A stretch of 64,000 nt of DNA, from assembly GCF_016907845.1 (NCBI RefSeq), contig NZ_JAFBCS010000001.1:620001-684000 (forward strand). The letters run 5' to 3'. The notes under the pieces were generated by a model that was given only the letters and a program-made list of their open reading frames with translations, did no database searches and was not told where the DNA came from. The translations under genes were made by a program, and so were the position numbers. The number at the start of each line of letters is the position of its first letter. Positions within the stretch are counted from its first letter, which is position 1. This document shows positions 8,031 through 16,646 of this stretch, piece by piece. This stretch comes from Arcanobacterium pluranimalium. Its GTDB lineage: Bacteria; Actinomycetota; Actinomycetes; Actinomycetales; Actinomycetaceae.

Positions 8031-8959
8031 ATGACAACGAAAAATACGTAATTCCTGCTCACAGTACCGCTACTGGAGTCTTTGATACATGTATCACGCA
8101 AGACGCGGTGGGCTGGGAGTTTTCTTCGCTCAAAATTGCGGCGCTCGCGGAAAATGAAAGCGTAGAGATTTCAACAGGCACCGATGAAGTTTTGGTGCTT
8201 CCGCTCAGCGGAAGTGCGCAGGTGATAGTGGATGAGGAGGAATATAGCCTCACTGGACGGAATTCCGTTTTTAGCGATGTGACTGATTACCTCTACGTGC
8301 CGCGCGGCGTCACTTTCACCGTGACGGCTCGTTCAGCTGGGCGATTCGCAATTCCGGGTGCTAAAGCGACCAAAGATTTACCGGTGCGCTATTGCCCGCG
8401 CTCAGAAGTGAAGTCGGGAATTCGTGGTGCAGGAGTGTGTTCGCGACAGGTCACCAATTACGCGCTTGGCAATGAGGTGGAAACATCGCATTTATTGGTG
8501 TGCGAAGTGATTACTCCTGGTGGTAATTGGTCTAGCTATCCTCCTCATAAACACGATGCACACAGCGAAAACGAAAGAATTCTCGAAGAGATTTACTACT
8601 TTGAGATCGCCGCAGGGGGTCCGGATAAGGCGACGCCAGGTTTTGGGTTGCAACGAGTGTATTCCTCACCCGGAAAACTCATTGACGTCTGCGCTGAGGT
8701 ACGCTCGGGCGATACCGTCGCGGTGCCTTTCGGGTATCACGGCCCCTCGGTGGCAGCGCCTGGGCATGACATGTATTACCTCAACGTAATGGCAGGTCCT
8801 GCCGAAGATTCGGTATGGATGATGACCGACGATCCGGTGCACACCTGGCAGCGTCAGGCTTGGGAGGGCGACGACGTCGATCCTCGGCTTCCCTTTTTCG
8901 ACCTTCCGAATCCTGAGTCCACTTCTTGCAAATTTTCAACTTCTGATGAGGAGAAATAA
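8027..8959 (+). CDS. iolB: 5-deoxy-glucuronate isomerase
   Basis: A 310-residue bicupin (KduI/IolB family). It converts 5-deoxy-D-glucuronate, the product of IolD, to 2-deoxy-5-keto-gluconate, the substrate of IolC. The C-terminal cupin carries the metal-site block PPHKHDAHSENERILEEIYY near residues 178-197, and the second histidine lies in VPFGYHGPSVAAPGHDMYY near 234-252. Its ATG overlaps the stop of the aldolase-like gene and iolD begins two bases after its stop, so the three are translationally coupled. Length and motifs fit the family well. Confidence 0.9.
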   Translation: MNDNEKYVIPAHSTATGVFDTCITQDAVGWEFSSLKIAALAENESVEISTGTDEVLVLPLSGSAQVIVDEEEYSLTGRNSVFSDVTDYLYVPRGVTFTVTARSAGRFAIPGAKATKDLPVRYCPRSEVKSGIRGAGVCSRQVTNYALGNEVETSHLLVCEVITPGGNWSSYPPHKHDAHSENERILEEIYYFEIAAGGPDKATPGFGLQRVYSSPGKLIDVCAEVRSGDTVAVPFGYHGPSVAAPGHDMYYLNVMAGPAEDSVWMMTDDPVHTWQRQAWEGDDVDPRLPFFDLPNPESTSCKFSTSDEEK

Positions 8960-8960
8960 T

Positions 8961-10856
8961 ATGAACGCTCACGAGACGATCCGGCTCACGGTTGGGCAGG
9001 CTATTATCAGGTTCCTCGTCAATCAGTATGTGGAGCGCGACGGCGTAGAAAAACGTTTCGTTACAGGCGCTTTCGGTATTTTTGGGCATGGGAACGTTGC
9101 GGGAATCGGTCAGGCGCTGTTGCAAAATGAGCTTGATCCAGACGCCGACGGCGGTGCGATGCCATACCGTATGCCACGCAATGAGCAGGGGATGGTGAAT
9201 GCGGCAGCGGCCTATGCTAAGGCAACTAATCGCATGCAGACGATGATGTGCACGTCGTCGATCGGTCCAGGAGCTCTTAATATGGTTACGGGTGCAGCAT
9301 TAGCCACCACAAACCGCCTACCGGTGCTCCTTTTTCCAGCAGATCAGTTTGCCACACGCACACCAGATCCGGTGTTGCAACAGATTGAGAATGCGCAGAC
9401 GTTAGATACGTCAGTTAATGACGCATTCCGGCCGGTGTCAGTGTTTTTTGATCGAATCAACCGGCCTGAGCAGTTGCTTCCGTCGCTCATGCAAGCGATG
9501 CGCGCACTGACAGATCCTGCTGAAACAGGGGCTGTAACTATTGCGCTGCCGCAGGACGTACAAGCGGAGGCATTCGATTTTCCGGTTACTGCCTTTGCGA
9601 AACGTGTGTGGCATATCCGGCGTCCACCATTGGAAAAGGCAGCATTGCAACGCGCAGTGGATTCTATTAGGGCAGCGAAACGTCCTCTGCTGATCGCAGG
9701 GGGAGGGGTGATTTATTCGCAAGCTTCCGAAGAACTGCGCAAATTTGCTGAGATGACTGGCATCCCGGTTGCAGATACGCAGGCTGGAAAGGGTGCGATC
9801 AATTTTGATCATCCGCAGTCGGTGGGCGGCGTCGGCTCTACCGGGGCAAATGCGGCTAATCATCTCGCTGATGAAGCAGACGTGGTTATCGGCGTAGGAA
9901 CTCGTTATTCAGATTTCACTACTGCATCGCGTACGCAGTTCAAAAATCCTGATGTGAAGTTTGTGAATGTGAACGTTAAAGCTTTTGATGCGGTCAAAAA
10001 CGGTGGCGAAATGCTTGTTGCAGACGCGTGCGAGGCTTTAGCGGATCTGAGGGATGCGCTCGCTGATTATCGGGTGAGCGAAGAATATGCTCAAGTTATT
10101 GCGCGAGAAAAAGCCGCTTGGGAGGAAGAAATCCAGCGCTGCTACCATCGCGGGCATAGCCCACTGCCTGCCCAAACAGAAGTATTTGGGGCACTCAACG
10201 AGCTGATGGCCGATACGGATGTGCTCATCAATGCTGCAGGGTCGATGCCTGGTGATTTGCAAGCACTTTGGCAGGCGCGCACGCCCGAGCAATATCACGT
10301 GGAGTATGCGTTTTCCACGATGGGATATGAGATTCCTGCTGCTCTAGGTGTTAAGTTGGCAATGCCCGAGGCAGAAGTGGTAGCGATCGTTGGGGATGGC
10401 ACCTATCAAATGCTTCCGATGGAACTTGCGACGATTGTGCAAGAAAACATCAAAGTGATATTCGTGCTTTTGCAAAATTACGGTTTTGCTTCGATCGGGG
10501 CACTATCTGAGTCTCGTGGTTCGCAGCGATTTGGTACGCGGTATCGGATGGGAGATGGTCATGCCCATAACGAAGATGGGGAAATTCTGCCGGTAGATAT
10601 TGCAATGAATGCGCAATCGTGGGGGATTAACGTTTTGCGAGTAGCAACGATTGACGAGTTCAAAGCTGCATATAAAGAAGCTACACAATCCTCACGCGCG
10701 AGCATGATTTATATCGAAACAGATTTGCTCGGACCTAATCCGTCTAATTGTTCGTGGTGGGACGTGCCCGTTTCGCAGGTATCTCGCCTGGATTCGACGC
10801 AAAAGGCCTATGAGGAATACGTCGAAGCCAAGACTGTACAGCGGCATTATTTTTAG
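8961..10856 (+). CDS. iolD: 3D-(3,5/4)-trihydroxycyclohexane-1,2-dione acylhydrolase (decyclizing)
   Basis: Thiamine-diphosphate enzyme of 631 residues that hydrolytically opens the cyclohexanedione ring to 5-deoxy-glucuronate. It has the three domains of the acetolactate synthase superfamily. The catalytic glutamate region is RNEQGMVNAAAAYAKATNR near residue 70. The ThDP-binding block GDGTYQMLPMELATIVQENIK is at ~475, with a GDG-xx-N-like motif ending in the QNYGF segment. The ATG at 8961 was chosen because GAGGAG lies directly upstream; the upstream in-frame ATG at 8946 would overlap iolB. Fourth gene of the iolC operon. Confidence 0.92.
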   Translation: MNAHETIRLTVGQAIIRFLVNQYVERDGVEKRFVTGAFGIFGHGNVAGIGQALLQNELDPDADGGAMPYRMPRNEQGMVNAAAAYAKATNRMQTMMCTSSIGPGALNMVTGAALATTNRLPVLLFPADQFATRTPDPVLQQIENAQTLDTSVNDAFRPVSVFFDRINRPEQLLPSLMQAMRALTDPAETGAVTIALPQDVQAEAFDFPVTAFAKRVWHIRRPPLEKAALQRAVDSIRAAKRPLLIAGGGVIYSQASEELRKFAEMTGIPVADTQAGKGAINFDHPQSVGGVGSTGANAANHLADEADVVIGVGTRYSDFTTASRTQFKNPDVKFVNVNVKAFDAVKNGGEMLVADACEALADLRDALADYRVSEEYAQVIAREKAAWEEEIQRCYHRGHSPLPAQTEVFGALNELMADTDVLINAAGSMPGDLQALWQARTPEQYHVEYAFSTMGYEIPAALGVKLAMPEAEVVAIVGDGTYQMLPMELATIVQENIKVIFVLLQNYGFASIGALSESRGSQRFGTRYRMGDGHAHNEDGEILPVDIAMNAQSWGINVLRVATIDEFKAAYKEATQSSRASMIYIETDLLGPNPSNCSWWDVPVSQVSRLDSTQKAYEEYVEAKTVQRHYF

Positions 10857-11015
10857 GTGCGTTGGAAGGTGCACGCCCAATGCGGAACTAACATTGCACC
10901 CAATATGCAGAGCGAGCAGAGCGCGCCCAGCGCGGAATTAAATATTAAGAATCTTCTGGAGGCACCCAACACGTGCCACTGGGAGTGCAACGATGCACAT
11001 AACAAGGAGTTACAT

Positions 11016-12509
11016 ATGAAAACGATACAGCAGTGGATCAACGGCGCCATGTACGCTGGGAATCCTGATTCGATTGCGCCAGTGGAGAATCCCGCGACGG
11101 GAAAAGTCGAATCGCAGGTGCACTTGGCTTCTCGAGAAGATCTTGACTATGCGGTTGATATAGCCCGGAAAGCCCAGCGTGCGTGGGCAAAAGTCTCCCT
11201 TGCCAAGCGCACTGAAATCATGTTTAAGATGCGTCAGCTGGTGCTTGATCATCAAGACGAGATCGCAAAAGCCATCGTTGCTGAGCATGGAAAAGATTAT
11301 TCTGACGCCTTGGGAGAGATCCAACGTGGCCGCGAGACTCTAGATTTTGCCTGCGGAATCAGCACGGCTTTGAAAGGGGAGTACTCTTTTGACGTTTCGC
11401 GCGGTGTGGACGTACATTCTTTGCGTCAGCCGGTAGGTGTGGTGGCAGGAATTTGCCCATTCAACTTCCCGGTGATGGTGCCGATGTGGATGCATCCGAT
11501 CGCTATTGCCGCTGGAAATGCGTTTATTTTGAAACCTGCTACTGCAACGCCGTCGGCATCGTTGATTATTGCGCGCCTGTACCAGGAGGCTGGCTTGCCC
11601 GACGGAGTATTTAACGTGGTGGCAGGCTCACGTGATCGCGTGAGTGACATTTTGAAGCATCCGGGAATTGACGCGATTTCTTTCGTGGGTTCAACTCCGG
11701 TTGCTCATATTGTGCAAGATACGGCCACTGCGCATGGCAAACGCGTTCACGCATTGGGCGGTGCGAACAATCACGCGATTGTGCTTCCGGATGCGGATCT
11801 CGATTTTGCGGCTAAGCATATCGCTGCTGCTGCCTTTGGCGCCGCAGGTGAACGGTGTATGGCGTTGCCCGCCGTCGTCACTGTTGGTGATATTGCGGAT
11901 GAACTCGCGCAGAAAGTAGCTGCGGCAGGACGTCAGATTAAGGTCGGCTATGGCTTGGACGAGGGCGTTCAGATGGGGCCGGTGATTACCGCGCGTGCTA
12001 AGGAGCGTATTATTTCGTTGATTGACGACGCGCAGGCGGGTGGTGCGCAGGTGGTTCTTGACGGTCGTAATATTGTTGTGCCTGGTTATGAGGATGGATT
12101 CTTTGTTGGTCCGACGGTTGTTACGAATGTTGGGCTCGATACTGATTTGTATCGGGAGGAGATTTTTGGTCCGGTTTTGACTATCACGCAGGTTTCGAGT
12201 TACGAGGAAGCGATTGCTTTAGTTAATGCCCAACCTTTCGGTAACGGTTCCGCTATTTTTACGAACGACGGCGGTATGGCGCGTCGTTTCCAGTTGGACG
12301 TTGAGGCGGGCATGGTTGGGGTCAATGTTCCTATCCCGACGCCGGTGGCTTACTATTCGTTTGGCGGATGGAAAGATTCGTTGTTGGGCGATACCCATAT
12401 TCACGGGCCGGAGGGCGTGCGCTTTTATACTCGGGCGAAAGTGGTGACCTCTCGTTGGCCGTCTGAAGAGTCGTATGAGGCGAGTATGTCTTTCCAGCGC
12501 GAGGAATAG
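11016..12509 (+). CDS. iolA: CoA-acylating methylmalonate/malonate-semialdehyde dehydrogenase
   Basis: Aldehyde dehydrogenase superfamily member of 497 residues. It oxidatively decarboxylates malonate semialdehyde to acetyl-CoA with NAD and CoA, the last step of inositol breakdown. The MmsA-type active-site block FGAAGERCMALPAVV carries the catalytic cysteine near residue 285. GICPFNFPVMVPMWM near 145-160 is the family's NAD-binding signature. The start at 11016 has AAGGAG upstream and gives the normal family N-terminus (MKTIQQWING); the in-frame upstream extension to 10857 is not supported. It lies 159 bases behind iolD, probably in the same transcript. Confidence 0.92.
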   Translation: MKTIQQWINGAMYAGNPDSIAPVENPATGKVESQVHLASREDLDYAVDIARKAQRAWAKVSLAKRTEIMFKMRQLVLDHQDEIAKAIVAEHGKDYSDALGEIQRGRETLDFACGISTALKGEYSFDVSRGVDVHSLRQPVGVVAGICPFNFPVMVPMWMHPIAIAAGNAFILKPATATPSASLIIARLYQEAGLPDGVFNVVAGSRDRVSDILKHPGIDAISFVGSTPVAHIVQDTATAHGKRVHALGGANNHAIVLPDADLDFAAKHIAAAAFGAAGERCMALPAVVTVGDIADELAQKVAAAGRQIKVGYGLDEGVQMGPVITARAKERIISLIDDAQAGGAQVVLDGRNIVVPGYEDGFFVGPTVVTNVGLDTDLYREEIFGPVLTITQVSSYEEAIALVNAQPFGNGSAIFTNDGGMARRFQLDVEAGMVGVNVPIPTPVAYYSFGGWKDSLLGDTHIHGPEGVRFYTRAKVVTSRWPSEESYEASMSFQREE

Positions 12510-12600
12510 GCTCTAAACGCGATTCGTGTTAAACAAATAGTCGCACATTCGTGCATTAGTAACGTCATTTTATAAAAATGCTTGTCAAATGTATGCACAT

Positions 12601-12618
12601 ATGAAACTATAGTTTCAT
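12601..12618. promoter_or_regulatory. Perfect 18-base palindrome upstream of iolT
   Basis: ATGAAACTATAGTTTCAT is its own reverse complement. It follows a -35-like TTGTCA (12582-12587) and would overlap the -10 region of an iolT promoter, so an operator is likely. It differs in sequence from the TTTGTA/TACAAA sites near the GntR gene, which hints at a second regulator. Confidence 0.6.
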
Positions 12619-12660
12619 TCAATCGAGCGTAATGGAGCGTACGTTTGAAAGGAGCATGAT

Positions 12661-12693
12661 ATGTCGAAATCCAGATCGAGACCTCGGCGATAA
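12661..12693 (+). CDS. Ten-codon leader peptide candidate upstream of iolT
   Basis: The open frame MSKSRSRPRR ends in TAA and is preceded by a very strong ribosome site, GAAAGGAG, ending six bases before the ATG. It lies 72 bases ahead of iolT, whose own ribosome site (GAGAAAG) is weak. Half of the residues are arginine. It may be a regulatory leader peptide; a vestige of a longer gene is the alternative. Confidence 0.45.
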   Translation: MSKSRSRPRR

Positions 12694-12765
12694 AACAACA
12701 GTATTAACGCAATGAGACGTCAATTAGTGGAACAATGATGTTCAGTTCATGAGAAAGATTCGATT

Positions 12766-14385
12766 ATGAGTGAAAATAAATTTCCTAGTAAGGAAGAAAT
12801 TCGCGTTTTAACAGAAGAAACGCCACTATCTGGAAAGCATCGATCAATCGGTTGGGTGGCCGGAATCGCAACCTTAGGTTCGTTCCTTTTTGGATACGAC
12901 ACCGGTGTTATCTCTGGCGCTTTGCCCTACATGTACATTGCGCAGCAAGGAGGGGGCTTTCATCTTACGGCCTCGGAAGAGGGCTTAATTGGTGCATGTT
13001 TGCTGATTGGTGCCGCTTTTGGTGCACTTTTTGGAGGTAGACTCTCTGATCGGTATGGCCGGCGCCATAACATATTATTGCTGGCCACCATTTTTATCCT
13101 TGGTGCGGTGGCTTGTTCGGTGGCTCCCAATCTGCCGATCATGTACGTATCGCGCTTCGTACTTGGATTGGCAGTCGGCGGAGCTTCAGCAACAGTGCCT
13201 GTTTATTTAGCTGAGACGGCACCAAAGCGTATTCGCGGTACGATTGTTGCGATTGACCAGCTCATGATCGTGGTAGGGCAGTTGGCAGCATTTACATTTA
13301 ACGCCATAATCAACGGTGCTGCGGGTGGTCCGAAAGTAACTATTGACGCCGATCCTGCAGGGTTGATCGCGCCTGGTTCGCATATGTGGTCTGAGGTGGT
13401 AGCCAAAGCTTCACATCTGAGCGAGGCACAATATCAGACGTGGTTTAACCAGCTAGTGATTTCTGATGGAAATGGAAGTGCCTGGCGCTGGATGCTGGTG
13501 CTGTGCACTATTCCTGCGATTTTGTTGTGGTTTGGCATGCGGCTTATGCCAGAATCTCCGCGCTGGTATGGCTCTAATCAGCGCTACGTTGAAGCGATTG
13601 GTGCACTCAAACGCGTTCGTGATAATCGTGACGAGCCTGTTGAAAACGAAATTTTTGAGATGGTGGAGCGGGCACGTGGCAGTCAAAATGAGGAGAAAGG
13701 AACACTCAAGGACGTGTTCCGCACGCCTTGGCTGCGCAAACTGTTCTTGGTTGGATTGTTGCTCGCTGCATCTAACCAGCTCACGGGTGTTAATACGGTG
13801 ATGTATTACGCTCCGAAAGTGCTTGAATATGCAGGTATGACCACATCTGCATCGATCACAGCTCAGGTTGCCAATGGTGTGATGTCTGTTCTGGGTGCTG
13901 CTGGCGGTCTTTACTTGGTGTTTAAATTCCGACGTCGTTCCATTCTGTTGTTTTGTATCGCAGGTGTTGCAGTGTGTATGTTTGCGATTTCGGCGTTGTT
14001 TGGGGCGTTGATTCAGCCCCATATTGCGGCTGGAACAACGCCTGAAGCCTGGGCATCTTTCGCGATTTTGGCAATTATGGGAGTGTTCATGCTGATTGTG
14101 CAATCCTCAAATGGGCCGGTGGTGTGGACCATGTTGGGTGAAATTTTCCCATCGTATGTGCGTGGCGTAGCCAATGGCTCGGCAGTGTTCTTCCTTTGGG
14201 TGGTCAATGCTTTGGTTACATGGACTTTCCCGGTGATGATGGACGGCTTAGGTGGCACAGTCACTTATGGCGTCTATGGCGTGATTAACGTTATTATGTT
14301 CATCGCTTTGTGGAGGTGGATGCCTGAAACAGCTGGTCTTTCAATGGAAGAGATCGAGATTGAGATGGAGAAGAAATTCTCCTAA
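12766..14385 (+). CDS. iolT: Sugar porter family MFS transporter, probable inositol permease
   Basis: Twelve-helix major facilitator of 539 residues in the cytoplasmic membrane. Sugar-porter signatures are all visible: DTGVISGALPYM in helix 1, GGRLSDRYGRR between helices 2 and 3, RFVLGLAVGGASATVPVYLAE, PESPRWY after helix 6, NQLTGVNTVMYYAPK in helix 7 and PETAGLSMEEIE at the end. An extra stretch of ~50 residues lies between helices 5 and 6 (residues ~190-240). It follows the iolC-iolA operon by 256 bases, with its own candidate promoter, palindrome and leader peptide. Inositol as substrate is inferred from the locus; other polyols or hexoses are possible. Confidence 0.85.
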   Translation: MSENKFPSKEEIRVLTEETPLSGKHRSIGWVAGIATLGSFLFGYDTGVISGALPYMYIAQQGGGFHLTASEEGLIGACLLIGAAFGALFGGRLSDRYGRRHNILLLATIFILGAVACSVAPNLPIMYVSRFVLGLAVGGASATVPVYLAETAPKRIRGTIVAIDQLMIVVGQLAAFTFNAIINGAAGGPKVTIDADPAGLIAPGSHMWSEVVAKASHLSEAQYQTWFNQLVISDGNGSAWRWMLVLCTIPAILLWFGMRLMPESPRWYGSNQRYVEAIGALKRVRDNRDEPVENEIFEMVERARGSQNEEKGTLKDVFRTPWLRKLFLVGLLLAASNQLTGVNTVMYYAPKVLEYAGMTTSASITAQVANGVMSVLGAAGGLYLVFKFRRRSILLFCIAGVAVCMFAISALFGALIQPHIAAGTTPEAWASFAILAIMGVFMLIVQSSNGPVVWTMLGEIFPSYVRGVANGSAVFFLWVVNALVTWTFPVMMDGLGGTVTYGVYGVINVIMFIALWRWMPETAGLSMEEIEIEMEKKFS

Positions 14386-14452
14386 GTGCTGCTGCAGGCT
14401 GTCTATGGCTCGGTTGTGCTGTTTAGTGTGCATATAAAACTGGGCTGGTCGG

Positions 14453-14500
14453 TGTTGGTGGGGGTGAGTGCCATACGTATGGCACTCACCCCCACCAACA
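14453..14500. terminator. Perfect 48-base palindrome after iolT
   Basis: Two 24-base arms meet without a loop (14453-14476 and 14477-14500) with no mismatch. It begins 67 bases after the iolT stop. As RNA it is a very stable GC-rich hairpin, so transcription termination is the simplest role, though no T-run follows. As DNA it could extrude as a cruciform. Confidence 0.6.
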
Positions 14501-14828
14501 GTATCGTCACCATAACCAAGCCACACACTAGCCAACACCAACCAAGCTGCACTGCCACTCGCTACACGTGCCGACACTGTCCGGCCGCCATGCGTGCCAA
14601 CGCCGCCACCATCATCAACCGCAATCTAACCAGACAGTGTGCGCCGCGTTTGCGCAAGCCGCGCTGCTTTGCCTCGCAGGTGCACGTCGTCGTGAATACG
14701 CACTTGCCGCTAAATCTGTTTGTAAGTACAAAAGACCTATTGTTTCGGGTGTTTGTTAGCTATACTAGATATGTGCTTGGGCACGGTTTTAATCGAGCAA
14801 TGATGCTGGACTTTGGAGGAAAATCGAT
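14501..14828. other. Non-coding gap before the alcohol dehydrogenase
   Basis: About 330 bases without a convincing gene. The left half is GC-rich and has only overlapping shadow frames. The right half is more AT-rich, contains TATACT near 14760 as a possible -10, and ends in the ribosome site GGAGGAAAA of the next gene. Confidence 0.5.
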
Positions 14829-15956
14829 ATGAATATCCCACCCACAATGCGCGCGGCCGTCTTAAGGGATGTTACAAAAGGTCTTGAAATTGAAGAGATA
14901 AAAACGCCTCATCCCAAAGATAATGAGGTTCTCGTCAAAGTTATCGCCTGCGGACTGTGTCATTCTGATTTGCATGTGATTCACGGGAAAATAGCTTTTC
15001 CGTTACCGTGTGTGCTCGGGCATGAAGTCACCGGTGAAATTGTTGAACTCGGACCCAATATTGGCCGGCGCGACTTGTGTGTTGGGCAGAGGGTATCGGG
15101 GGCGTTCCTCATGCCATGTGGTCAATGTGAAGCCTGCTCAGAGGGGCGCGACGACTTGTGTGCCCCATTCTTTGACCTTAACCGGCTCAAAGGGCAGCTC
15201 TATGACGGCTCGACGCGTTTGGAATCGCTAGATGGTGAAGCGATAGCGATGTATTCCATGGGTGCGTTGGCGGAGTACACGGTTATTCCGGCCACGTCAG
15301 TAGCGCCACTTCCTGCGCAAATAGATCCCGTTCCTGCCGCGATCTTGGGATGTGCGGCGCTCACTGCTTATGGCGCAGTGCGCCGAGGTGCGGATTTGCG
15401 TTACGGAGAAAGCGTTGCGGTTGTGGCTACCGGCGGTGTGGGCTCGAATATTATCCAAATCGCCAAAGAGTTTGGGGCAAAGAAAATCATCGCGATCGAC
15501 GTCTCGGATAGCAAACTGGAAGCGGCTCAGCGTCTGGGGGCGACCGGCGTCGTCAACTCCATGCGTGACGACGTGCGTGAACGCGTGCTCGCACTCACCG
15601 ACGGGCGTGGTGTGGACGTTGCTTTCGAGGCGCTTGGGCGACCCGAAACGTGGCGCAGCGCGCTCAACTCTCTCAAAGACGGCGGACGCATGGTACCTAT
15701 TGGGCTTGGCGCTGGGGTTCAAGAAGCGGCCGTCGAAATTAACCGAACCGTGCGTCGCTCGCAGTCAATTCTCGGCTCCTATGGTGCGCGCACCCGCCAA
15801 GATCTGCCCGCCGTGGTGGATATGGCTGCTCACGGAAGAATTAGTTATCAAGAGATTGTGAGCAGGCGCTTCTCTCTTGAGCAAGTGAGCAGCGGATATT
15901 CGCTGCTTGAAGCGGGGGAGATCCAGGGGCGCGCGGTCGTGGATATGTCGCTATGA
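14829..15956 (+). CDS. Zinc-dependent alcohol dehydrogenase (MDR family)
   Basis: Medium-chain dehydrogenase of 375 residues, cytoplasmic. Catalytic zinc ligands are the cysteine of GLCHSD (~residue 39) and the histidine-glutamate of GHEVTGEI (~64). The structural zinc site is the four-cysteine lobe CGQCEACSEGRDDLC at ~98-112. The NAD-binding Rossmann motif is VATGGVGSNIIQIAKEFGA near 200. It oxidises alcohols or reduces aldehydes with NAD(P); the substrate is not evident. It lies after the iol locus but has its own promoter region and strong ribosome site, so it is not clearly part of that regulon. Confidence 0.85.
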   Translation: MNIPPTMRAAVLRDVTKGLEIEEIKTPHPKDNEVLVKVIACGLCHSDLHVIHGKIAFPLPCVLGHEVTGEIVELGPNIGRRDLCVGQRVSGAFLMPCGQCEACSEGRDDLCAPFFDLNRLKGQLYDGSTRLESLDGEAIAMYSMGALAEYTVIPATSVAPLPAQIDPVPAAILGCAALTAYGAVRRGADLRYGESVAVVATGGVGSNIIQIAKEFGAKKIIAIDVSDSKLEAAQRLGATGVVNSMRDDVRERVLALTDGRGVDVAFEALGRPETWRSALNSLKDGGRMVPIGLGAGVQEAAVEINRTVRRSQSILGSYGARTRQDLPAVVDMAAHGRISYQEIVSRRFSLEQVSSGYSLLEAGEIQGRAVVDMSL

Positions 15957-15976
15957 ACCCAAGGGTGTCGCGATAC

Positions 15977-16037
15977 CTTGAGATGTGAAGCCTGAGCTTG
16001 GGATATGAAGCCCTGACCTTGAGATGTGAAGCCTGGG
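15977..16037. repeat. Three tandem ~20-base repeats
   Basis: Units starting CTTGAGATGTGAAGCCTGAG at 15977, 15997 (21 bases, four differences) and 16018. They lie just after the alcohol dehydrogenase stop. The repeat does not form a strong hairpin. Function unknown; a small minisatellite. Confidence 0.6.
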
Positions 16038-16082
16038 TGTCGGCTGCTATGCAGCGCGGGATAGTTGTTTATTGGTTTTGTG

Positions 16083-16319
16083 TCACTTATGAGTGTTGGT
16101 GTAGTGGGTTACTGTGGTAAACATCCAGGCTGGAATGGTGACGACGGAGGTGAGGCCGGCAGCGATCGTGAGAGTTGGGATCGCTGCGGCAACGCCTACA
16201 AGTGCGAATGCTGCCATGAATGCGATGAATGTGAATGGAATAGTTGGAAGCTTGGGGTCTTGCTCAGGGTCTGCTGCGATAAATACTGGTGTGAGTTCGT
16301 AAGTGTCGATTTTCTGCAT
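16083..16319 (-). CDS. Small two-helix membrane protein
   Basis: A 78-residue hypothetical protein starting MQKIDTYELTPVF. A soluble N-terminal ~28 residues is followed by two adjacent hydrophobic segments (~30-50 and ~52-70) and a short hydrophilic end. The ATG at 16319 has AAGGA eight bases upstream, preferred over the longer in-frame start at 16373. A near-perfect 10-base inverted repeat (16352-16361 with 16368-16377) lies in its leader. It is transcribed leftward between two rightward genes. No family is recognised; the domain layout suggests an integral membrane protein of unknown role. Confidence 0.55.
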   Translation of the reverse strand: MQKIDTYELTPVFIAADPEQDPKLPTIPFTFIAFMAAFALVGVAAAIPTLTIAAGLTSVVTIPAWMFTTVTHYTNTHK

Positions 16320-16646
16320 TTTCATTCCTTGTGTGATTTCAAGGTGCAGTCCACAGTAGTGGAGCCGCACCACTGTGTACTTCGTCCCGCTGCGGTAGTC
16401 ACATAGCGGAACAGTCTATATGTTAGCTACAAAGATGTTTTTACGCCAGTGTGGGGTGCTATTTTTGGCGTGCGATTTGGAAAATATGCCCTTGTGAACA
16501 GGTAATATGTAAGAAATGTAATTGTTAATACATACTGATGTTACGAGGGTGGGTGTGTGGGGCTGCGGTGTGATATTTGGGTCTAGAAATTGCCCAAATG
16601 AACCTCTAAGATAAAAGAGAATTGTTATCAATAGAGAGGGTGGAGA
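16320..16646. other. Divergent intergenic region of small membrane protein and protease
   Basis: About 330 bases with no further gene. It holds the leader hairpin of the leftward small protein (16352-16377), a shorter CCGCT/AGCGG repeat near 16389-16410, and AT-rich sequence ahead of the protease, whose ribosome site GGGTGGAG precedes its ATG. Confidence 0.5.

Noticed and set aside
14386-14832. Open frame of 148 codons after iolT
   Set aside because: It has no ribosome site, crosses the 48-base palindrome and overlaps the alcohol dehydrogenase start. Composition is unlike a protein.
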